Source of the DNA: Pseudogemmobacter faecipullorum
GTDB lineage: Bacteria > Pseudomonadota > Alphaproteobacteria > Rhodobacterales > Rhodobacteraceae
Direction of reading: 5' to 3'
Assembly (NCBI RefSeq): GCF_020539525.1
Contig: NZ_JACDXX010000010.1
Span: 1 to 64,000 of the forward strand
Length of the DNA stretch: 64,000 nucleotides
Shown: positions 8,181 through 18,700 of the stretch, in pieces
Position numbering within the stretch: the first letter of the stretch is position 1
Layout: each line of letters begins with the position of its first letter
Notes under the pieces: generated by a model
Told to the model about the DNA's origin: nothing
Databases searched by the model: none
The model's input: the letters and a program-made list of their open reading frames with translations, nothing else
Position numbers and translations under genes: made by a program

Positions 8181-9487
8181 GACGCCTCGGCAATCAGATG
8201 GAAAAACGTGCCGCTGACCAGCCCACGGCAAGAGCCGGTCTCGGCAACCAGTGCCCCTTCTGCATCCCGGACCCGCGCCAGCGGCGCGTCGGGCTGGGCA
8301 AGGATGGTCGAGTAGTGAAACTCATGGCCGCGCAGCGACTGGCCCGGCGCATAGCCCGGCATGGCTTGCAGCAGTTCGGCCTTCCGGTAGCCCAGATGCA
8401 TGCGCCGGGTCTGATAGCTGGTCTCAAGCCCCAGAAGCCCGGTCATCGCATGGCGCTGGCCCGAAGCATCGGTCAGCCCCGCGCCAAGCACCATATAGCC
8501 CCCACATTCACCATGCACCCGCCGCGTTCGGGCAAAGTGCTGCAGGCTGGAGCGGAACTGTGCGGCAGCAGCAAGTCTGCCGGCATGCAGCTCAGGGTAG
8601 CCCCCTGGCAGCCAGCACAGATCGGCCTCCGGCACCCTCTGATCTGCCAGCGGCGAGAAGGGCAGGATTTCGGCCCCGGCCGCGCGCCAGGCGCTGAGCT
8701 GATGCGGATAAAGGAATGAGAAAGCCTCATCGCGGGCAATCGCGATACGCTGTGCCGGTGGCGCTGGCATCCGGGGCGCGGCCAGAGGCCTGCCGCCGCG
8801 CGCTGCTGCAAGCAAAGCGGCGAGATCGACATTTTCGCCCAGGAAGGCCGCATAGAGACGGATCGCCGCTTCCAGATCGGGATGTTCCACCGCCTGAACC
8901 AGGCCCAGATGCCGTTCCGGCAGGGTCAGATCGCCACGCCGGGGCAGCGCGCCAAACACCGTGATCCCCGCCTCTTCCAGCGCGAGGCGGCACAGCCGCT
9001 CATGGCGGGGCGAGGCGACGCGGTTCAGGATCACCCCGGCCAGGGAAATATCCGGGCGATAGGAGGCAAGCCCCAGCGCCAGCGCGGCCACGGTCTGGGC
9101 ATGGCCCGAAACATCCAGCACCATGACAACCGGCCAGCCGGTCAGTGCCGCAATATCGGCGCTGGCCCCGGTGCCGCAAGCGCCTTGGCTGGCCACGCCG
9201 TCAAACAGCCCCATCGAACCCTCGGCCAGGGCAAGAGCTGCTGGCGGCTGCAGCTGCGCCGCCAGCAGCTCCGGCGTCATCGCCCAGCTGTCGAGATTGC
9301 ACGAGGCCGAACCGCTCGCGGCCAGGTGAAACGCCGGATCAATGTAATCGGGGCCGCATTTATAGGGCCGGATCTGCAGCCCGGCCCCGGCAAAACAGCG
9401 CAAGAGCCCCAGCATCACCGTGGTCTTGCCCGCCCCCGAACGCGGGGCCGAGATCACAAGACCCGGACTGGTCTTGCCCGGGATCAT
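8177..9487 (-). CDS. cobB: CobB, hydrogenobyrinic acid a,c-diamide synthase
   Basis: 436 residues. It amidates the a and c carboxylates of hydrogenobyrinic acid using glutamine and ATP. An N-terminal P-loop domain (SGAGKTT, residues 17-23) is followed by [14 protein letters not shown] and a class I glutamine amidotransferase-like domain with nucleophile Cys328 in [11 protein letters not shown] and a late GHEFHYS block. In an aerobic pathway with cobG and cobN the substrate is the metal-free ring. Four-nt overlaps with cobM upstream and cobA downstream indicate tight coupling. Confidence 0.93.
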   Translation of the reverse strand: MIPGKTSPGLVISAPRSGAGKTTVMLGLLRCFAGAGLQIRPYKCGPDYIDPAFHLAASGSASCNLDSWAMTPELLAAQLQPPAALALAEGSMGLFDGVASQGACGTGASADIAALTGWPVVMVLDVSGHAQTVAALALGLASYRPDISLAGVILNRVASPRHERLCRLALEEAGITVFGALPRRGDLTLPERHLGLVQAVEHPDLEAAIRLYAAFLGENVDLAALLAAARGGRPLAAPRMPAPPAQRIAIARDEAFSFLYPHQLSAWRAAGAEILPFSPLADQRVPEADLCWLPGGYPELHAGRLAAAAQFRSSLQHFARTRRVHGECGGYMVLGAGLTDASGQRHAMTGLLGLETSYQTRRMHLGYRKAELLQAMPGYAPGQSLRGHEFHYSTILAQPDAPLARVRDAEGALVAETGSCRGLVSGTFFHLIAEAS

Positions 9488-10257
9488 GGCTTGACCGCCC
9501 CGACCCGGCCCGCCCGGAACCGGCGGTCATAATCCCGGGCATAGAGGCGGCTATCCTCAAATTCCCCGGCACCCAGCCCGGGGCCAACAAAGATCAGCGC
9601 GGTGCGCTCCATCTCTGCCGGGACCAGCCCGGCAATCTCAGAAAGCGGCGCGCGCAGGATCTGCTCGCCCGGCCAGCTGGCCTGCCAGACCACGGCCGCA
9701 GGGCAATCTGCGCCATAAAACGGGGTCAGCTCTGCAACCAGATCCTCAATACGGTGCACCGAGAGATGCAAAGCGAGCGTCGCGCCGGTGGCGGCAAAAC
9801 CGGCAAGAGTTTCACGCTCCGGCATTTTCGACGCCCTGCCGCCCATCCTGGTCAGCACCAGGCTCTGCGCCACGCCGGGCAGGGTCAGCTCCTGGCCAAG
9901 GCTGGCCGCCGCTGCGGCAAAAGCCGGAACCCCCGGGGTCACATCATAGGGGATCTGCAAGGCCCGCAGACGCCGCAACTGCTCGCCCATTGCCGACCAG
10001 ATCGACAGATCCCCCGATTGCAGCCGCGCAATATCATGCCCCGCCGCATGGGCCTCGGCGATGGCGGCGATGATCTGATCCAGATCCATCGATGCGGTGT
10101 TGATAATCTTTGCGCCCGGCGGGCAATGCGCCAGCAGCGCCTCGGGGATCAGCGATCCGGCATAGAGGCAAACCGGGCTGGCGGCGATCAGATCGCGGCC
10201 GCGCAAAGTGATCAGATCGGCCGCCCCCGGCCCTGCGCCGATGAAGTGAACTGTCAT
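9484..10257 (-). CDS. cobM: CobM, precorrin-4 C11-methyltransferase
   Basis: 257 residues, precorrin-4 to precorrin-5. It begins [22 protein letters not shown] and has [24 protein letters not shown] and [13 protein letters not shown], the signature set of CobM/CbiF. The ATG at 10257 overlaps the cobE stop by 4 nt; the frame extends upstream but only within cobE. The N-terminal glycine motif binds SAM in this family. Confidence 0.93.
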   Translation of the reverse strand: MTVHFIGAGPGAADLITLRGRDLIAASPVCLYAGSLIPEALLAHCPPGAKIINTASMDLDQIIAAIAEAHAAGHDIARLQSGDLSIWSAMGEQLRRLRALQIPYDVTPGVPAFAAAAASLGQELTLPGVAQSLVLTRMGGRASKMPERETLAGFAATGATLALHLSVHRIEDLVAELTPFYGADCPAAVVWQASWPGEQILRAPLSEIAGLVPAEMERTALIFVGPGLGAGEFEDSRLYARDYDRRFRAGRVGAVKP

Positions 10258-10637
10258 GCCATAGCTTCCTGTCTGTCTTTCGGATGGTGCGGGACGGCCA
10301 GGGCCGCGGTGATATGTCCCTCGGGCGACAGCCGGCGCGTGATGGCAAGCTCGGCCCCGGGGCCGCAGGCACAAAGCGCGCAGGCCTCGGCCAGGCAGCC
10401 GGTGCCATAGAGGGCAAGGATCCGGTCACTCTGACTGGGCGTCACAACCCCTTTCAGCTGCACCGGATGCAGCGCGATCAGCGCATGGCCAGCCCGCCAG
10501 AGCCAGTCGGCCACCCGGTGGCTGGCGCGAAAGGCCGGCAGAGCAATCGCGGTTCCGGGCGGGATCTGCATAGCCGCAAGCAAAGCCTGTGCTTCTTCCG
10601 GGCTCGCCCTGAAATTCAGTCCGATGCCAAGGATCAC
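10254..10637 (-). CDS. cobE: CobE / CbiG C-terminal domain protein
   Basis: 127 residues if the GTG at 10637 is the start. That codon overlaps the cobL stop (GTGA) and has GGAGG 8 bases ahead; another in-frame GTG at 10652 would contain that Shine-Dalgarno inside the gene, so it was rejected. The protein matches the CbiG C-terminal fold: [17 protein letters not shown], then [17 protein letters not shown] and a CACGPGAEL segment. CobE is needed for aerobic cobalamin synthesis, but its biochemical role (perhaps handling of a pathway intermediate) is not firmly settled. Confidence 0.85.
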   Translation of the reverse strand: MILGIGLNFRASPEEAQALLAAMQIPPGTAIALPAFRASHRVADWLWRAGHALIALHPVQLKGVVTPSQSDRILALYGTGCLAEACALCACGPGAELAITRRLSPEGHITAALAVPHHPKDRQEAMA

Positions 10638-11809
10638 AGCTGCACCCTCCACTGCGTCACCGGATAGGCGGCCTTCCAGGCATGACGCTGACCCAGCGTC
10701 GTGACCTCGGAAAGCCCGATCCGCAACAGATCGCCGCCAAAGCGCAGGCGGGCCGCGATCAGCAGGGCTTCGGTCTCCAGCGTCACCCCATGCGCCACCA
10801 GCCGGGTGCCAGGCGCCAGGATCGCGGTCAGGCGCTCCAGCAGGGCCTGATCTAGCCCCCCGCCGATAAAGACCGCGGCCGGCGGCTCCATCTGGCCGAT
10901 CAGCGCCGCGCTTTTGCCCTCAATCAGCCGGTAATGCACACAGCCGAGCGCGGCAGCATTGCGCCGCGCCCGCGCCGCGCGAAGCGGGTCCTGCTCGACC
11001 GCAATCACCCGGTTGCGGCCCTCGGCCAGCAGCCATTCGATGCCGACCGATCCCGAACCCGCCCCCAGATCCCAGAGCAGCTCGCCGCCCCGGGGCGCGA
11101 GGGCTGACAGGGCCAGCGCCCGGATCGGGCGCCGCGTAATCTGTCCGTCATGCTCGAATATCTCATCGGGCCGGCCCGCCGCGTGGCTCAGCACCGGCCC
11201 CTCGCCCACCTCCAGCGCACAGCTGACCAGATCAGCGGTCACCGGCAGCGGATCGGCGGCCCGGAACAGACGGATCTGCTGCTCAGCCCCGCCCAGCCGT
11301 TCCATGACATGCAAAAGCGTATCGCCAAAGCCGAGGCCGGTCAGCCAGGCCGCCAACGCGGCCGGGGCCTGGCCATCACGCAGCGTGACAATCAGCCTTG
11401 CCCCGGGGGAAAGCGCGGGTCTGAGCCGGGCAAAGGGCGCGGCATGCAGGCCAAGGGCCGTCACCTCCTCAAGCCGCCAGCCAAGCGCCGCCGCCGCCAA
11501 AGACAGCACCGAAGGCGCGGGCCAGGCCCGCCATTCGCCCTGGGGCAGCTGATCGGCAATGGCCCCGCCCGCGCCATGCCAGAACGGATCGCCGGAAACC
11601 AGCGCCGCCACCTTTCTGCCGCGCAGCGCCAGCAAAGGCGCAATCGAAAACGGCACCGGCCAGGGGCGCTTATCCGCATGGGTCAGTTGCGCCAGAAGCC
11701 GGGGGCTGCCAAAAACCACCTCGGCCCGGGAGAGGGCAACCAGGCTTGCTTCCGCCAGACCCGGCAGTCCATCTTCGCCCAGCCCGACAACAGAGAGCCA
11801 TTCAGCCAT
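10634..11809 (-). CDS. cobL: CobL, precorrin-6B C5,15-methyltransferase (decarboxylating)
   Basis: 391 residues with both expected domains. The N-terminal tetrapyrrole methylase (SVVGLGEDGLPGL) covers roughly 1-200. The C-terminal CbiT-like Rossmann methyltransferase covers about 210-391, with LLWDLGAGSGSVGIEWLLAE and IAVEQDPLRAARARRNA. It methylates C-5 and C-15 and removes the acetate carboxyl at C-12. The ATG at 11809 shares the tetranucleotide CATG with the start of cobK on the other strand, and AAGGA lies 9 nt ahead on the minus strand. It is the first gene of a five-gene operon, so its promoter should lie inside cobK. Confidence 0.93.
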   Translation of the reverse strand: MAEWLSVVGLGEDGLPGLAEASLVALSRAEVVFGSPRLLAQLTHADKRPWPVPFSIAPLLALRGRKVAALVSGDPFWHGAGGAIADQLPQGEWRAWPAPSVLSLAAAALGWRLEEVTALGLHAAPFARLRPALSPGARLIVTLRDGQAPAALAAWLTGLGFGDTLLHVMERLGGAEQQIRLFRAADPLPVTADLVSCALEVGEGPVLSHAAGRPDEIFEHDGQITRRPIRALALSALAPRGGELLWDLGAGSGSVGIEWLLAEGRNRVIAVEQDPLRAARARRNAAALGCVHYRLIEGKSAALIGQMEPPAAVFIGGGLDQALLERLTAILAPGTRLVAHGVTLETEALLIAARLRFGGDLLRIGLSEVTTLGQRHAWKAAYPVTQWRVQL

Positions 11810-12548
11810 GAAGCCTGTCCTTTTGCTTGGCGGCACCACCGAGGCCAGTGCCCTGGCCCGGGAGCTTGCAGAGCATGGCATTGCCGCGATTTTTTCCTAT
11901 GCGGGCCGGGTTGAGAGCCCGAAACCCCAGCCACTGCCCACCCGCACCGGCGGCTTTGGCGGCGCAGAGGGGCTGGCGGACTGGCTGCAGGCCGAGGGCA
12001 TCAGCGCGGTGATTGACGCGACCCATCCTTTCGCCGCCCGGATGAGCCAGAATGCGGCCCGGGCCTGTGCCGGGCTGAATCTGCCGCTCTGCCGGCTGGA
12101 ACGCGCGCCCTGGCGGCCCGGTCCGGGCGATCTGTGGCATCAGGTGCCGGATCTGAGCGCCGCACATGCCCTGCTGCAGGGACCGCCGCGCCGGGTGTTT
12201 CTGGCCATTGGCCGCCAGCATATCGGGCAGTTTCGCGACCTGCCGCAGCATCACTACCTGCTGCGGCTGATTGATCCGCCCGATGAGCAGCCACTGCCAC
12301 AAGCGGAAATGGTGATTTCGCGCGGCCCCTTCAGCGTTGCAGAGGATCTGGCTTTGCTGCGCGCGCATCGTACCGGGATTATCCTGTGCAAGAATGCCGG
12401 GGGCAGCGGTGCCAGCGCCAAGCTCGAGGCGGCCCGGCAGCTGCAGGTGCCGGTGATCATGATCGCGCGGCCAGAGCTGCCCGAGGCCCTGGTGTTTCAC
12501 CAGCCCGATCAGGTGATTGCCTGGCTTCATACCCGCCTCGGCGTATAG
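11808..12548 (+). CDS. cobK: CobK, precorrin-6A reductase
   Basis: 246 residues; NADPH-dependent reduction of precorrin-6A to precorrin-6B. Motifs: VLLLGGTTEASALAREL (nucleotide binding), IDATHPFAARMSQNA, AIGRQHIGQF and a late CKNAGGSGASAKLEAA. MKPVLLLGGTTEA is the usual family start, which places the ATG at 11808, overlapping the divergent cobL start codon by two bases. Only a weak purine tract (AGAGAG) precedes it. The 3' end overlaps the convergent cobJ by 22 nt. Confidence 0.92.
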   Translation: MKPVLLLGGTTEASALARELAEHGIAAIFSYAGRVESPKPQPLPTRTGGFGGAEGLADWLQAEGISAVIDATHPFAARMSQNAARACAGLNLPLCRLERAPWRPGPGDLWHQVPDLSAAHALLQGPPRRVFLAIGRQHIGQFRDLPQHHYLLRLIDPPDEQPLPQAEMVISRGPFSVAEDLALLRAHRTGIILCKNAGGSGASAKLEAARQLQVPVIMIARPELPEALVFHQPDQVIAWLHTRLGV

Positions 12549-13261
12549 AGCCAGCGCCCGGCTTCGCGCGTCCGGGAGGAGCCGAGAATGACCAGGCTGC
12601 GCATATCTGCCATCTCCGGCCTGGCATCTTTCAGCGCCACAACGCGCAGCTGCTGCTGCGGGGTTGAGACCGCACGGGCGAAGAGGATCAGCCGCTCGGG
12701 TCCGGCCAGATCCTGCATCAGCGCCAGCGCCTCGGCGAACTGATGCGGACGCGCAAGCGAGCGCGGATTGTAGAATGCAGTCACGAAATCAGCCTCAATG
12801 GCGAGGGCGATCCGGCGCCGGATCAGCTCAAAGGGTTTGAGGTTGTCGGACAGGTTGATCGCGCAGAAATCATGGCCGAGCGGTGCCCCGGCCGCCGCCG
12901 CCGCCGCGAACATCGCGCTGATCCCCGGCAGCACCCGGATATCAAGGTCAAGCCAGGCGCGCGGCCCCTGCTCAGCCGCCTCAAAGACCGCAGCAGCCAT
13001 CGCGAAGACGCCCGGATCGCCGGAGGAGACCACCACCACCTGCGCCCCCTCGCTCGCCAGCTGCAAAGCATGACGGGCGCGCTCAGTCTCGACGCGATTG
13101 TCACTCGGATGCAGACGCAGCCCCTCACGCGGTGCGATCCGCGCCACATAGGGGATATAGCCGATCACATCACTGGCCTGTTCCAGCGCCGCCCGGACCT
13201 CAGGCGTTACCATAGCTTCCGCCCCCGGCCCGAGGCCGGCGATCACCAGAGAACCGCTCAT
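12527..13261 (-). CDS. cobJ: CobJ, precorrin-3B C17-methyltransferase
   Basis: 244 residues; methylates C-17 with ring contraction, giving precorrin-4. It begins MSGSLVIAGLGPGAEAMVTPEV and has VVVVSSGDPGVFAMAAA, RVLPGISAMFAAAA, HDFCAINLSDNL and FYNPRSLAR, all typical of CobJ/CbiH. The start overlaps the cobI stop by 4 nt. It is the last gene of the long riboswitch-headed operon, and its end overlaps cobK on the other strand. Confidence 0.93.
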   Translation of the reverse strand: MSGSLVIAGLGPGAEAMVTPEVRAALEQASDVIGYIPYVARIAPREGLRLHPSDNRVETERARHALQLASEGAQVVVVSSGDPGVFAMAAAVFEAAEQGPRAWLDLDIRVLPGISAMFAAAAAAGAPLGHDFCAINLSDNLKPFELIRRRIALAIEADFVTAFYNPRSLARPHQFAEALALMQDLAGPERLILFARAVSTPQQQLRVVALKDARPEMADMRSLVILGSSRTREAGRWLYTPRRV

Positions 13262-13974
13262 GGCCGGCGCCCCTCTCCATGCAACAACAGGATCGAGAAA
13301 TAGGGCACCGGGCCGCTGACCTCGGTCAGGCGGCGGATCCGCTGCCCCGGCATGGTGCCATATTCAACCAGCCAGGCCTGCTCGAGCCGCCCCGCCAGGA
13401 TCAGTGCCTGGCGCAGCTTTTCAAGATTGCGCCCGATCTTCATCACTGCCACCGCATCGCTTGTACGCAACCGCCCGGCGAGTTCTTCCTGCGGCAGGGT
13501 GGCGGGAAGAACAGTCAGGATATCATCGCCCCATGTCACCGGGCGCTGCAGCGCCCCCCAGCAGCCGACCATACCGGGGATACCCGGCACCACCTCAACC
13601 CGCTCGGCGGGCAGGCGGATCATCAGATGCATGAACGAGCCATAAAACAGCGGATCCCCCTCGCAGAGCACCAGCACATCGCCTTCTTGCGCCGCCGCCA
13701 GCAGCCGGTTGCTCTCGGTGGCATAAAAGGCCGAAAGCGCCTGGTTATAGCGCGGATCCGCCACCGGAATTTCGGTGGTGACGGGATATTCCATCGCAAT
13801 TTCAGTGGCGCGCGGCGACAGGATGCCCTCGACCATGCTGCGGGCCTGGCCTCTGGAGCCAGCCTTGCGGAAATAGGCGACCCGCTGCGCTCCACGCAGC
13901 AGCCGGTCGGCACGGACCGACATCAGATCGGGATCTCCCGGCCCGAGGCCGATACAGATAATTTTGCCGCTCAC
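13258..13974 (-). CDS. cobI: CobI, precorrin-2 C20-methyltransferase
   Basis: 238 residues; precorrin-2 to precorrin-3A. The GTG at 13974 was chosen: AAAGGA sits at normal spacing, it lies 4 nt past the cobH stop, and family homology begins right there (VSGKIICIGLGPGDPDLMS). The earlier in-frame start at 14004 would lie inside cobH. Other motifs are CEGDPLFYGSFMHL, EVVPGIPGMVGCWGAL and MKIGRNLEKLRQAL, diagnostic of CobI/CbiL. Confidence 0.92.
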   Translation of the reverse strand: MSGKIICIGLGPGDPDLMSVRADRLLRGAQRVAYFRKAGSRGQARSMVEGILSPRATEIAMEYPVTTEIPVADPRYNQALSAFYATESNRLLAAAQEGDVLVLCEGDPLFYGSFMHLMIRLPAERVEVVPGIPGMVGCWGALQRPVTWGDDILTVLPATLPQEELAGRLRTSDAVAVMKIGRNLEKLRQALILAGRLEQAWLVEYGTMPGQRIRRLTEVSGPVPYFSILLLHGEGRRP

Positions 13975-13978
13975 GCTG

Positions 13979-14608
13979 TTATTCCTTTCGTGAGGCCAGC
14001 GCATTCACCGCCGCCACCGTGATGGCCGAGCCACCCAGCCTGCCCTCGGTGATGCACCAGGGCAGCGGATCATCTGCGGCCAGCGCCGCTTTGGATTCCG
14101 CCGCGCCGATAAAACCTACCGGGCAGCCAATGATCGCGGCCGGGCGCGGAAAATCAGGCTCCTGCAGCCGGTTCAGCAGATGAAACAGCGCGGTCGGTGC
14201 ATTGCCGATCGCCACCACTGCGCCCTCAAGATGCGGACGCCACAGCTCGATTGCCGCCGCCGAACGGGTATTGCCCAGCCTGGCGGCCAGATCGGCCACG
14301 CCGGGATCATTCAGGGTGCAGATCACCTGATTGCCGGCCGGCAGACGCGCGCGGGTGATGCCCTCGGACACCATCCGCGCATCACAAAGGATCGGCGCAC
14401 CATCCTCCAGCGCCCGGCGCGCCGTGACGGCGAAACCGGGCGAGAAGCGGATATGGCGGGCCAGCCCGACCTCGCCGCAGGCATGGATCATCCGCACCGC
14501 CACGACCTCTTCCTCGGGCGAAAAGCGCCGCAGATCGGCCTCGGCCCGGATCGTGGCAAAAGAGGCAAGATAGATCGCTGCCCCGTCTTTTTCATAGCTG
14601 TGCCGCAT
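13979..14608 (-). CDS. cobH: CobH, precorrin-8X methylmutase
   Basis: 209 residues; moves the C-11 methyl to C-12, giving hydrogenobyrinic acid. The ATG at 14608 gives MRHSYEKDGAAIYLASFATIRAEADLRRF, the standard family N-terminus, with GAGG 7 nt ahead; it overlaps the cobG end by 17 nt. The His of RHSYEKDG is not the catalytic one; the likely catalytic region is IHACGEVGL. Later motifs: DARMVSEGI, IGNAPTALFHLL and GCPVGFIGAAESK. An alternative ATG at 14638 lacks homology support. Confidence 0.92.
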   Translation of the reverse strand: MRHSYEKDGAAIYLASFATIRAEADLRRFSPEEEVVAVRMIHACGEVGLARHIRFSPGFAVTARRALEDGAPILCDARMVSEGITRARLPAGNQVICTLNDPGVADLAARLGNTRSAAAIELWRPHLEGAVVAIGNAPTALFHLLNRLQEPDFPRPAAIIGCPVGFIGAAESKAALAADDPLPWCITEGRLGGSAITVAAVNALASRKE

Positions 14609-15710
14609 AGGGGCCTCGTATAAGTTCAGTGATTTCATCGGCTTCCAACCCCTGCCTGCGCGCAGGATCCGAGGCTTTTGCATTCTCAATCAGATCAAAG
14701 CAGCCCTCTCGCCCGGTCAGGGTCAGTGCGGCAGGGCCCGGATGGGCGCAGCCCCTGGCACAGCCCGAGATATGGATCTGCGCCCCTTCTTTGGGCAGCA
14801 AGGGCGCAAGCGCGCGCGCGAGGTCGCGCGTGGCCACACTCGCCGCGCTGCAGCCAGGCGCGCCGGTACAGGCGCTGATCCTCAGCACCGGGCTGGCGGG
14901 ATCGCACAGCCAGTCAGCCGTGACCTCTTTCGGCAGGCCCTCGGGCAGAACCGCGCGCCAGGGGGTCAGGCGCAAGCCAGTGTCCAGCCCGGCCAGAGCG
15001 GCAGCCGTGCTCGCCCCGAAAGCCGCGAAGAGGAAAGGCTCGCGGCGCAGGAACACGGCAGGGGGCACCGGATCCGGCTTTGCAATCTCCTGGCGCAGCG
15101 GCGGCAGCTGGCCCCGGGCGACCAGATCGCGCATCCGCCTGGCGCCGCTCTGACGCGAAAACCAGTCCGCGATCTGCAAAGCCCGGCGGGCGGCGGTTTG
15201 CGGTTTGACCGCCTCGCCCCTTTCCATCCCATCCGCGCGCAGGATCAGCCCCTCGGGGCTTTGCTCAAGGCGCAGATCTGCCGATGCGTCCTGCAGGGCC
15301 GAAAACGGGCCGGTATCAATGGCAAAGCCGAATTTTGCCGGCAGATCCGGCCCGCGCCGCAGCCCTGTTTCAAGCGCCGACAGCAGATCAGAGCCCAGAG
15401 CACCCTCTGCCTCAAAGGGGGTGAGGATGATATTGCGCCGCGCCTCTGCCGCCTGATCCCCATCGAGCAGATCTGCCTCGGCCAGCGCCGCCTGCAGCTC
15501 TGGCAGGCGGGCCTCTCTCACCCCGCGCAGCTGCAGATTTGCCCGCGATCCCAGATCGATCTGGCCATTGCCATATTCAGAGGCCAGGTCCGCGATCAGC
15601 GCAACCTGGCTTTGCGACAGCCGCCCGCCATGCGGCCTGATCCGCAGCAGCAGGCCATCGCCCGCAGGCATGGGGCGCAGCGCGCCCGGGCACCAGCCGC
15701 GCCGGGTCAT
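14592..15710 (-). CDS. cobG: CobG, precorrin-3B synthase
   Basis: 372 residues; the oxygen-dependent monooxygenase that hydroxylates C-20 and forms the gamma-lactone, the marker of the aerobic route. It is built like a half sulfite/nitrite reductase, with 4Fe-4S ligands Cys281, Cys287 (CTGAPGC), Cys317 and Cys321 (CARGC). The N-terminal ferredoxin-like part shows DLGSRANLQLRGV. It overlaps cobN by 4 nt upstream and cobH by 17 nt downstream. Confidence 0.92.
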   Translation of the reverse strand: MTRRGWCPGALRPMPAGDGLLLRIRPHGGRLSQSQVALIADLASEYGNGQIDLGSRANLQLRGVREARLPELQAALAEADLLDGDQAAEARRNIILTPFEAEGALGSDLLSALETGLRRGPDLPAKFGFAIDTGPFSALQDASADLRLEQSPEGLILRADGMERGEAVKPQTAARRALQIADWFSRQSGARRMRDLVARGQLPPLRQEIAKPDPVPPAVFLRREPFLFAAFGASTAAALAGLDTGLRLTPWRAVLPEGLPKEVTADWLCDPASPVLRISACTGAPGCSAASVATRDLARALAPLLPKEGAQIHISGCARGCAHPGPAALTLTGREGCFDLIENAKASDPARRQGLEADEITELIRGPYAAQL

Positions 15711-18700
15711 TGCAGCGCCTCATCGGCCCGGGCATTGCGCCGCTCAGGGCCGAGATAGCGTGCAAACACCGCCTCCATCGCCTGCAAAGCGCCTGGATTG
15801 GTCTCGGCGAGGAAGCTGCGCACCTCAGCACGCCCCAGCGTCGCGGCGTGACAGAGATCGAACAGACTGTCCGGCACCGCCCCCGCCCATTCGGCAAAAG
15901 CCGCCATATGCTCCAGCGTGGCCGCGATCTCGGCCGCGCCGCGAAAGCCATGCCGCATCATCGCGGCAATCCAGACCGGATTGCTGGCCCGGCCCCGCAC
16001 GATCCGGGCAATATCCTCGCGCAAAAGCCGCGCCCGGGGCCGCTCGGGCCGGGTGTTATCGAGAATATAAAGCGGGACATTCCCGCCCCGGGCTGCGGCA
16101 AAGCCTGCCGCATGGGCGGCGTAATCCATCGCCAGCAAAATGTCTGATTCCGGCAGATCCTGGGTCAGGACAAAGCCATCACTGGCGGCAAGGCGCGCGG
16201 CCAGCGCCAGGGGATCCCCCCCGGCAGTCCCGGTCCAGGCCGAATGCGCCAGCCAGGCCTGCCCCGCCTCTGCGGCCGTCATCTCATCCAGGATACCGGT
16301 GCCATACCGGCCGGGAGCGGGCGAGAAGACCCGCGCGCCGCCACTGGCCGGATAGGGGTTCATATCCACCAGCTCATCGCGCGCTGCCAGGGCGGCGGCA
16401 CCGGCCTCGAACAGGGTCACAAGCTCGGGGAAAGTATCGCGAAACAGCCCCGAGATCCGCAGCGTCACGTCAATCCGTGGCCGGTCCAGCAAGGCCAGAG
16501 GTGTCACCTCAAAGCCTGAAACCCGGCCGCTGGCACTGTCCCAGACCGGCGCGAGCCCGGCCAGGTGCAGCGCCATGGCATAATCCTCGCCCGCCGTGCG
16601 CATCGTCGCCGAACCCCAGAGATTAAGCACCAGCGCGCGCGGATAATCACCGTGATCCTGCAGATGGCGGCGCAGCACTTCCCCGGCCAGCCGGACCCCC
16701 TGGGCCCAGGCGGTCTGCGAGGGCACGGCGCGCGGATCAAGGCCATAGAGATTGCGCCCGGTCGGCAGCACATCGCTGCGCCCGCGCCAGGGCGAGCCCG
16801 AGGGGCCGGGGGCGATAAACCGGCCCGACAGGGCGAGGACAACCGATTGCCGCTCTGCCGCCAGCGAGGCGGGATCGCCGCGCAAGGTGCCGCTCTCATC
16901 CGGCCAGCCCCGGCCCCAGATATGCAGACCCTCGGCAAACTGACTTTCCTTCAGATCGCACAGAAAGCGGTCGATGGCGGTAATGGCCTCGGCGGGCGAG
17001 GCATCCGGGCCCAGATTGAGCTCATCCTCCAGCCCCTGGGCCCTGGCCTCGGTCCGGATCACTCCGGCCAGCCGCTCGCGCCGCGCCGGGTCCAGCCCCT
17101 CCGCCACCGAGAATTCATCAAGCAGCCCCTCCAGCCGCACCAGTCCTTCGGGCAAGGCCGCCGCCGCGAGCGGGGGCGGCAGATGGCCCAGCGTCAGCGC
17201 GCCAAGCCGCCTGCGGGCCTGGGCCGCCTCGCCGGGATCGCTGACGATAAAGGGATAAATCACCGGCAGGCCGGCGGTCAGCGCCTCGGGCCAGCATTCT
17301 GCAGACAGGGCCGCCGCCTTGCCCGGCAGCCATTCCAGCGTGCCATGCGCCCCGATATGGATGATGGCATCCACCGCCGCGCCCTGGCGCAGCCAGAGAT
17401 AAAACGCGATATAATCGCGCGAGGGGGCGAGGCTCAGATCATGATACTCAGCCTCGCGGGCTTCGGGCTGGCCTCGTTCGGGCTGCAGGGCGATCAGCAG
17501 ATTTCCCTGCCAGAATGCCTGAAACTGACAGGGGCCGGGGGCCGGGGCGGGACCGGGCTGCAAACCGCCTGGCAGGCTGGCCAGCGCCCGTTCAAAACCA
17601 GATCCGGGCCATGTAAGCCGGCTCGCCTGCAAAGAGGCCAGCAGCTCTTCCGGGGTAATCTCTTCGCCCAGCCCGGCCGCGATTGCCGCCGCCGAAGCAA
17701 TGGCATCCAGCCCGACCGCATGGGCCAGGCGCCATTCCTTGCCGGGATAGTTCGACAGCACCAGCGCGACGCGCGCCCCTGCCCCCTTTGCCGCCAGCGC
17801 GAGCCAGGCCATCACCCGTCTGACCAGCGCCGCGATCCGCTCTGCATCGGGGCGGTGGCGCCGCAGGCGAAACTGCAGCTGCGGATCGGTTTCGGCCTCT
17901 TCCTTGAACGAGATCACGCCGCCGGAAATCCGGCCATCCATCTCGGGCAGGGCCACATGCATCGCCAGATCCGCCGCCGAAAGCCCGGCCTCCGCCTCCG
18001 CCCAGGCGGCGCGCGTCGAGCTGGCATGCAGGGCCTGAAACACCGGCACCCCGGCCAGATCGAGCACCGAACCACCGCTCTCGCGCCCCGAGAAGGCCGT
18101 GGTATTCACAATCGCCGCCGGGCGCAGCGCGGGCAGAATATCCCGCAGCCAGGCCGCAGCCTGATCATTTTTCAACCCCGGCAGAAAGGCCCCGACCGCC
18201 TGAAAGCCCTGGGCCTCAAAGGCGCGGATCAGCGCGCCGATCGCCGCCGTATCGGCAGCCACCGCCCAGGAACGGTAAAACGGGATCAGGATCAGCGCTT
18301 TGCTCTCATCGCGGGTGAAGCAGCTGAGCTGCCCCTGATCCGGATGCCAGAACCCGTGATTATCCAGCCGCTTCAGCCCCTGCACCGGCCCGGCATAAAG
18401 CCCGGCAGCCAGCGCCAGCTGCGCCAGTGCTGCCTGGGCTGCGATCTCGCCGCCCGCCTCACACAGCGCTGTCAGGCGGCGCAAAGTGGCGAGGGGCAGG
18501 GTAGAAAGCCCGTCAAGCTGCGGATCTTCTGCGCCATCCCCCGGCAGGACCGCAAGGGCGATCCCCCGCTCTCTCGCCAGCCGGCTGACCTGTTCAGCCC
18601 CATAGGACCAGTAGGATTTTCCGCCGATCATCCGGATCAGAATGCCCCGGGCGCCGCTGAGCGTCTGCGCCAGATAGGTATCGACCGAAACCGGATGGCG

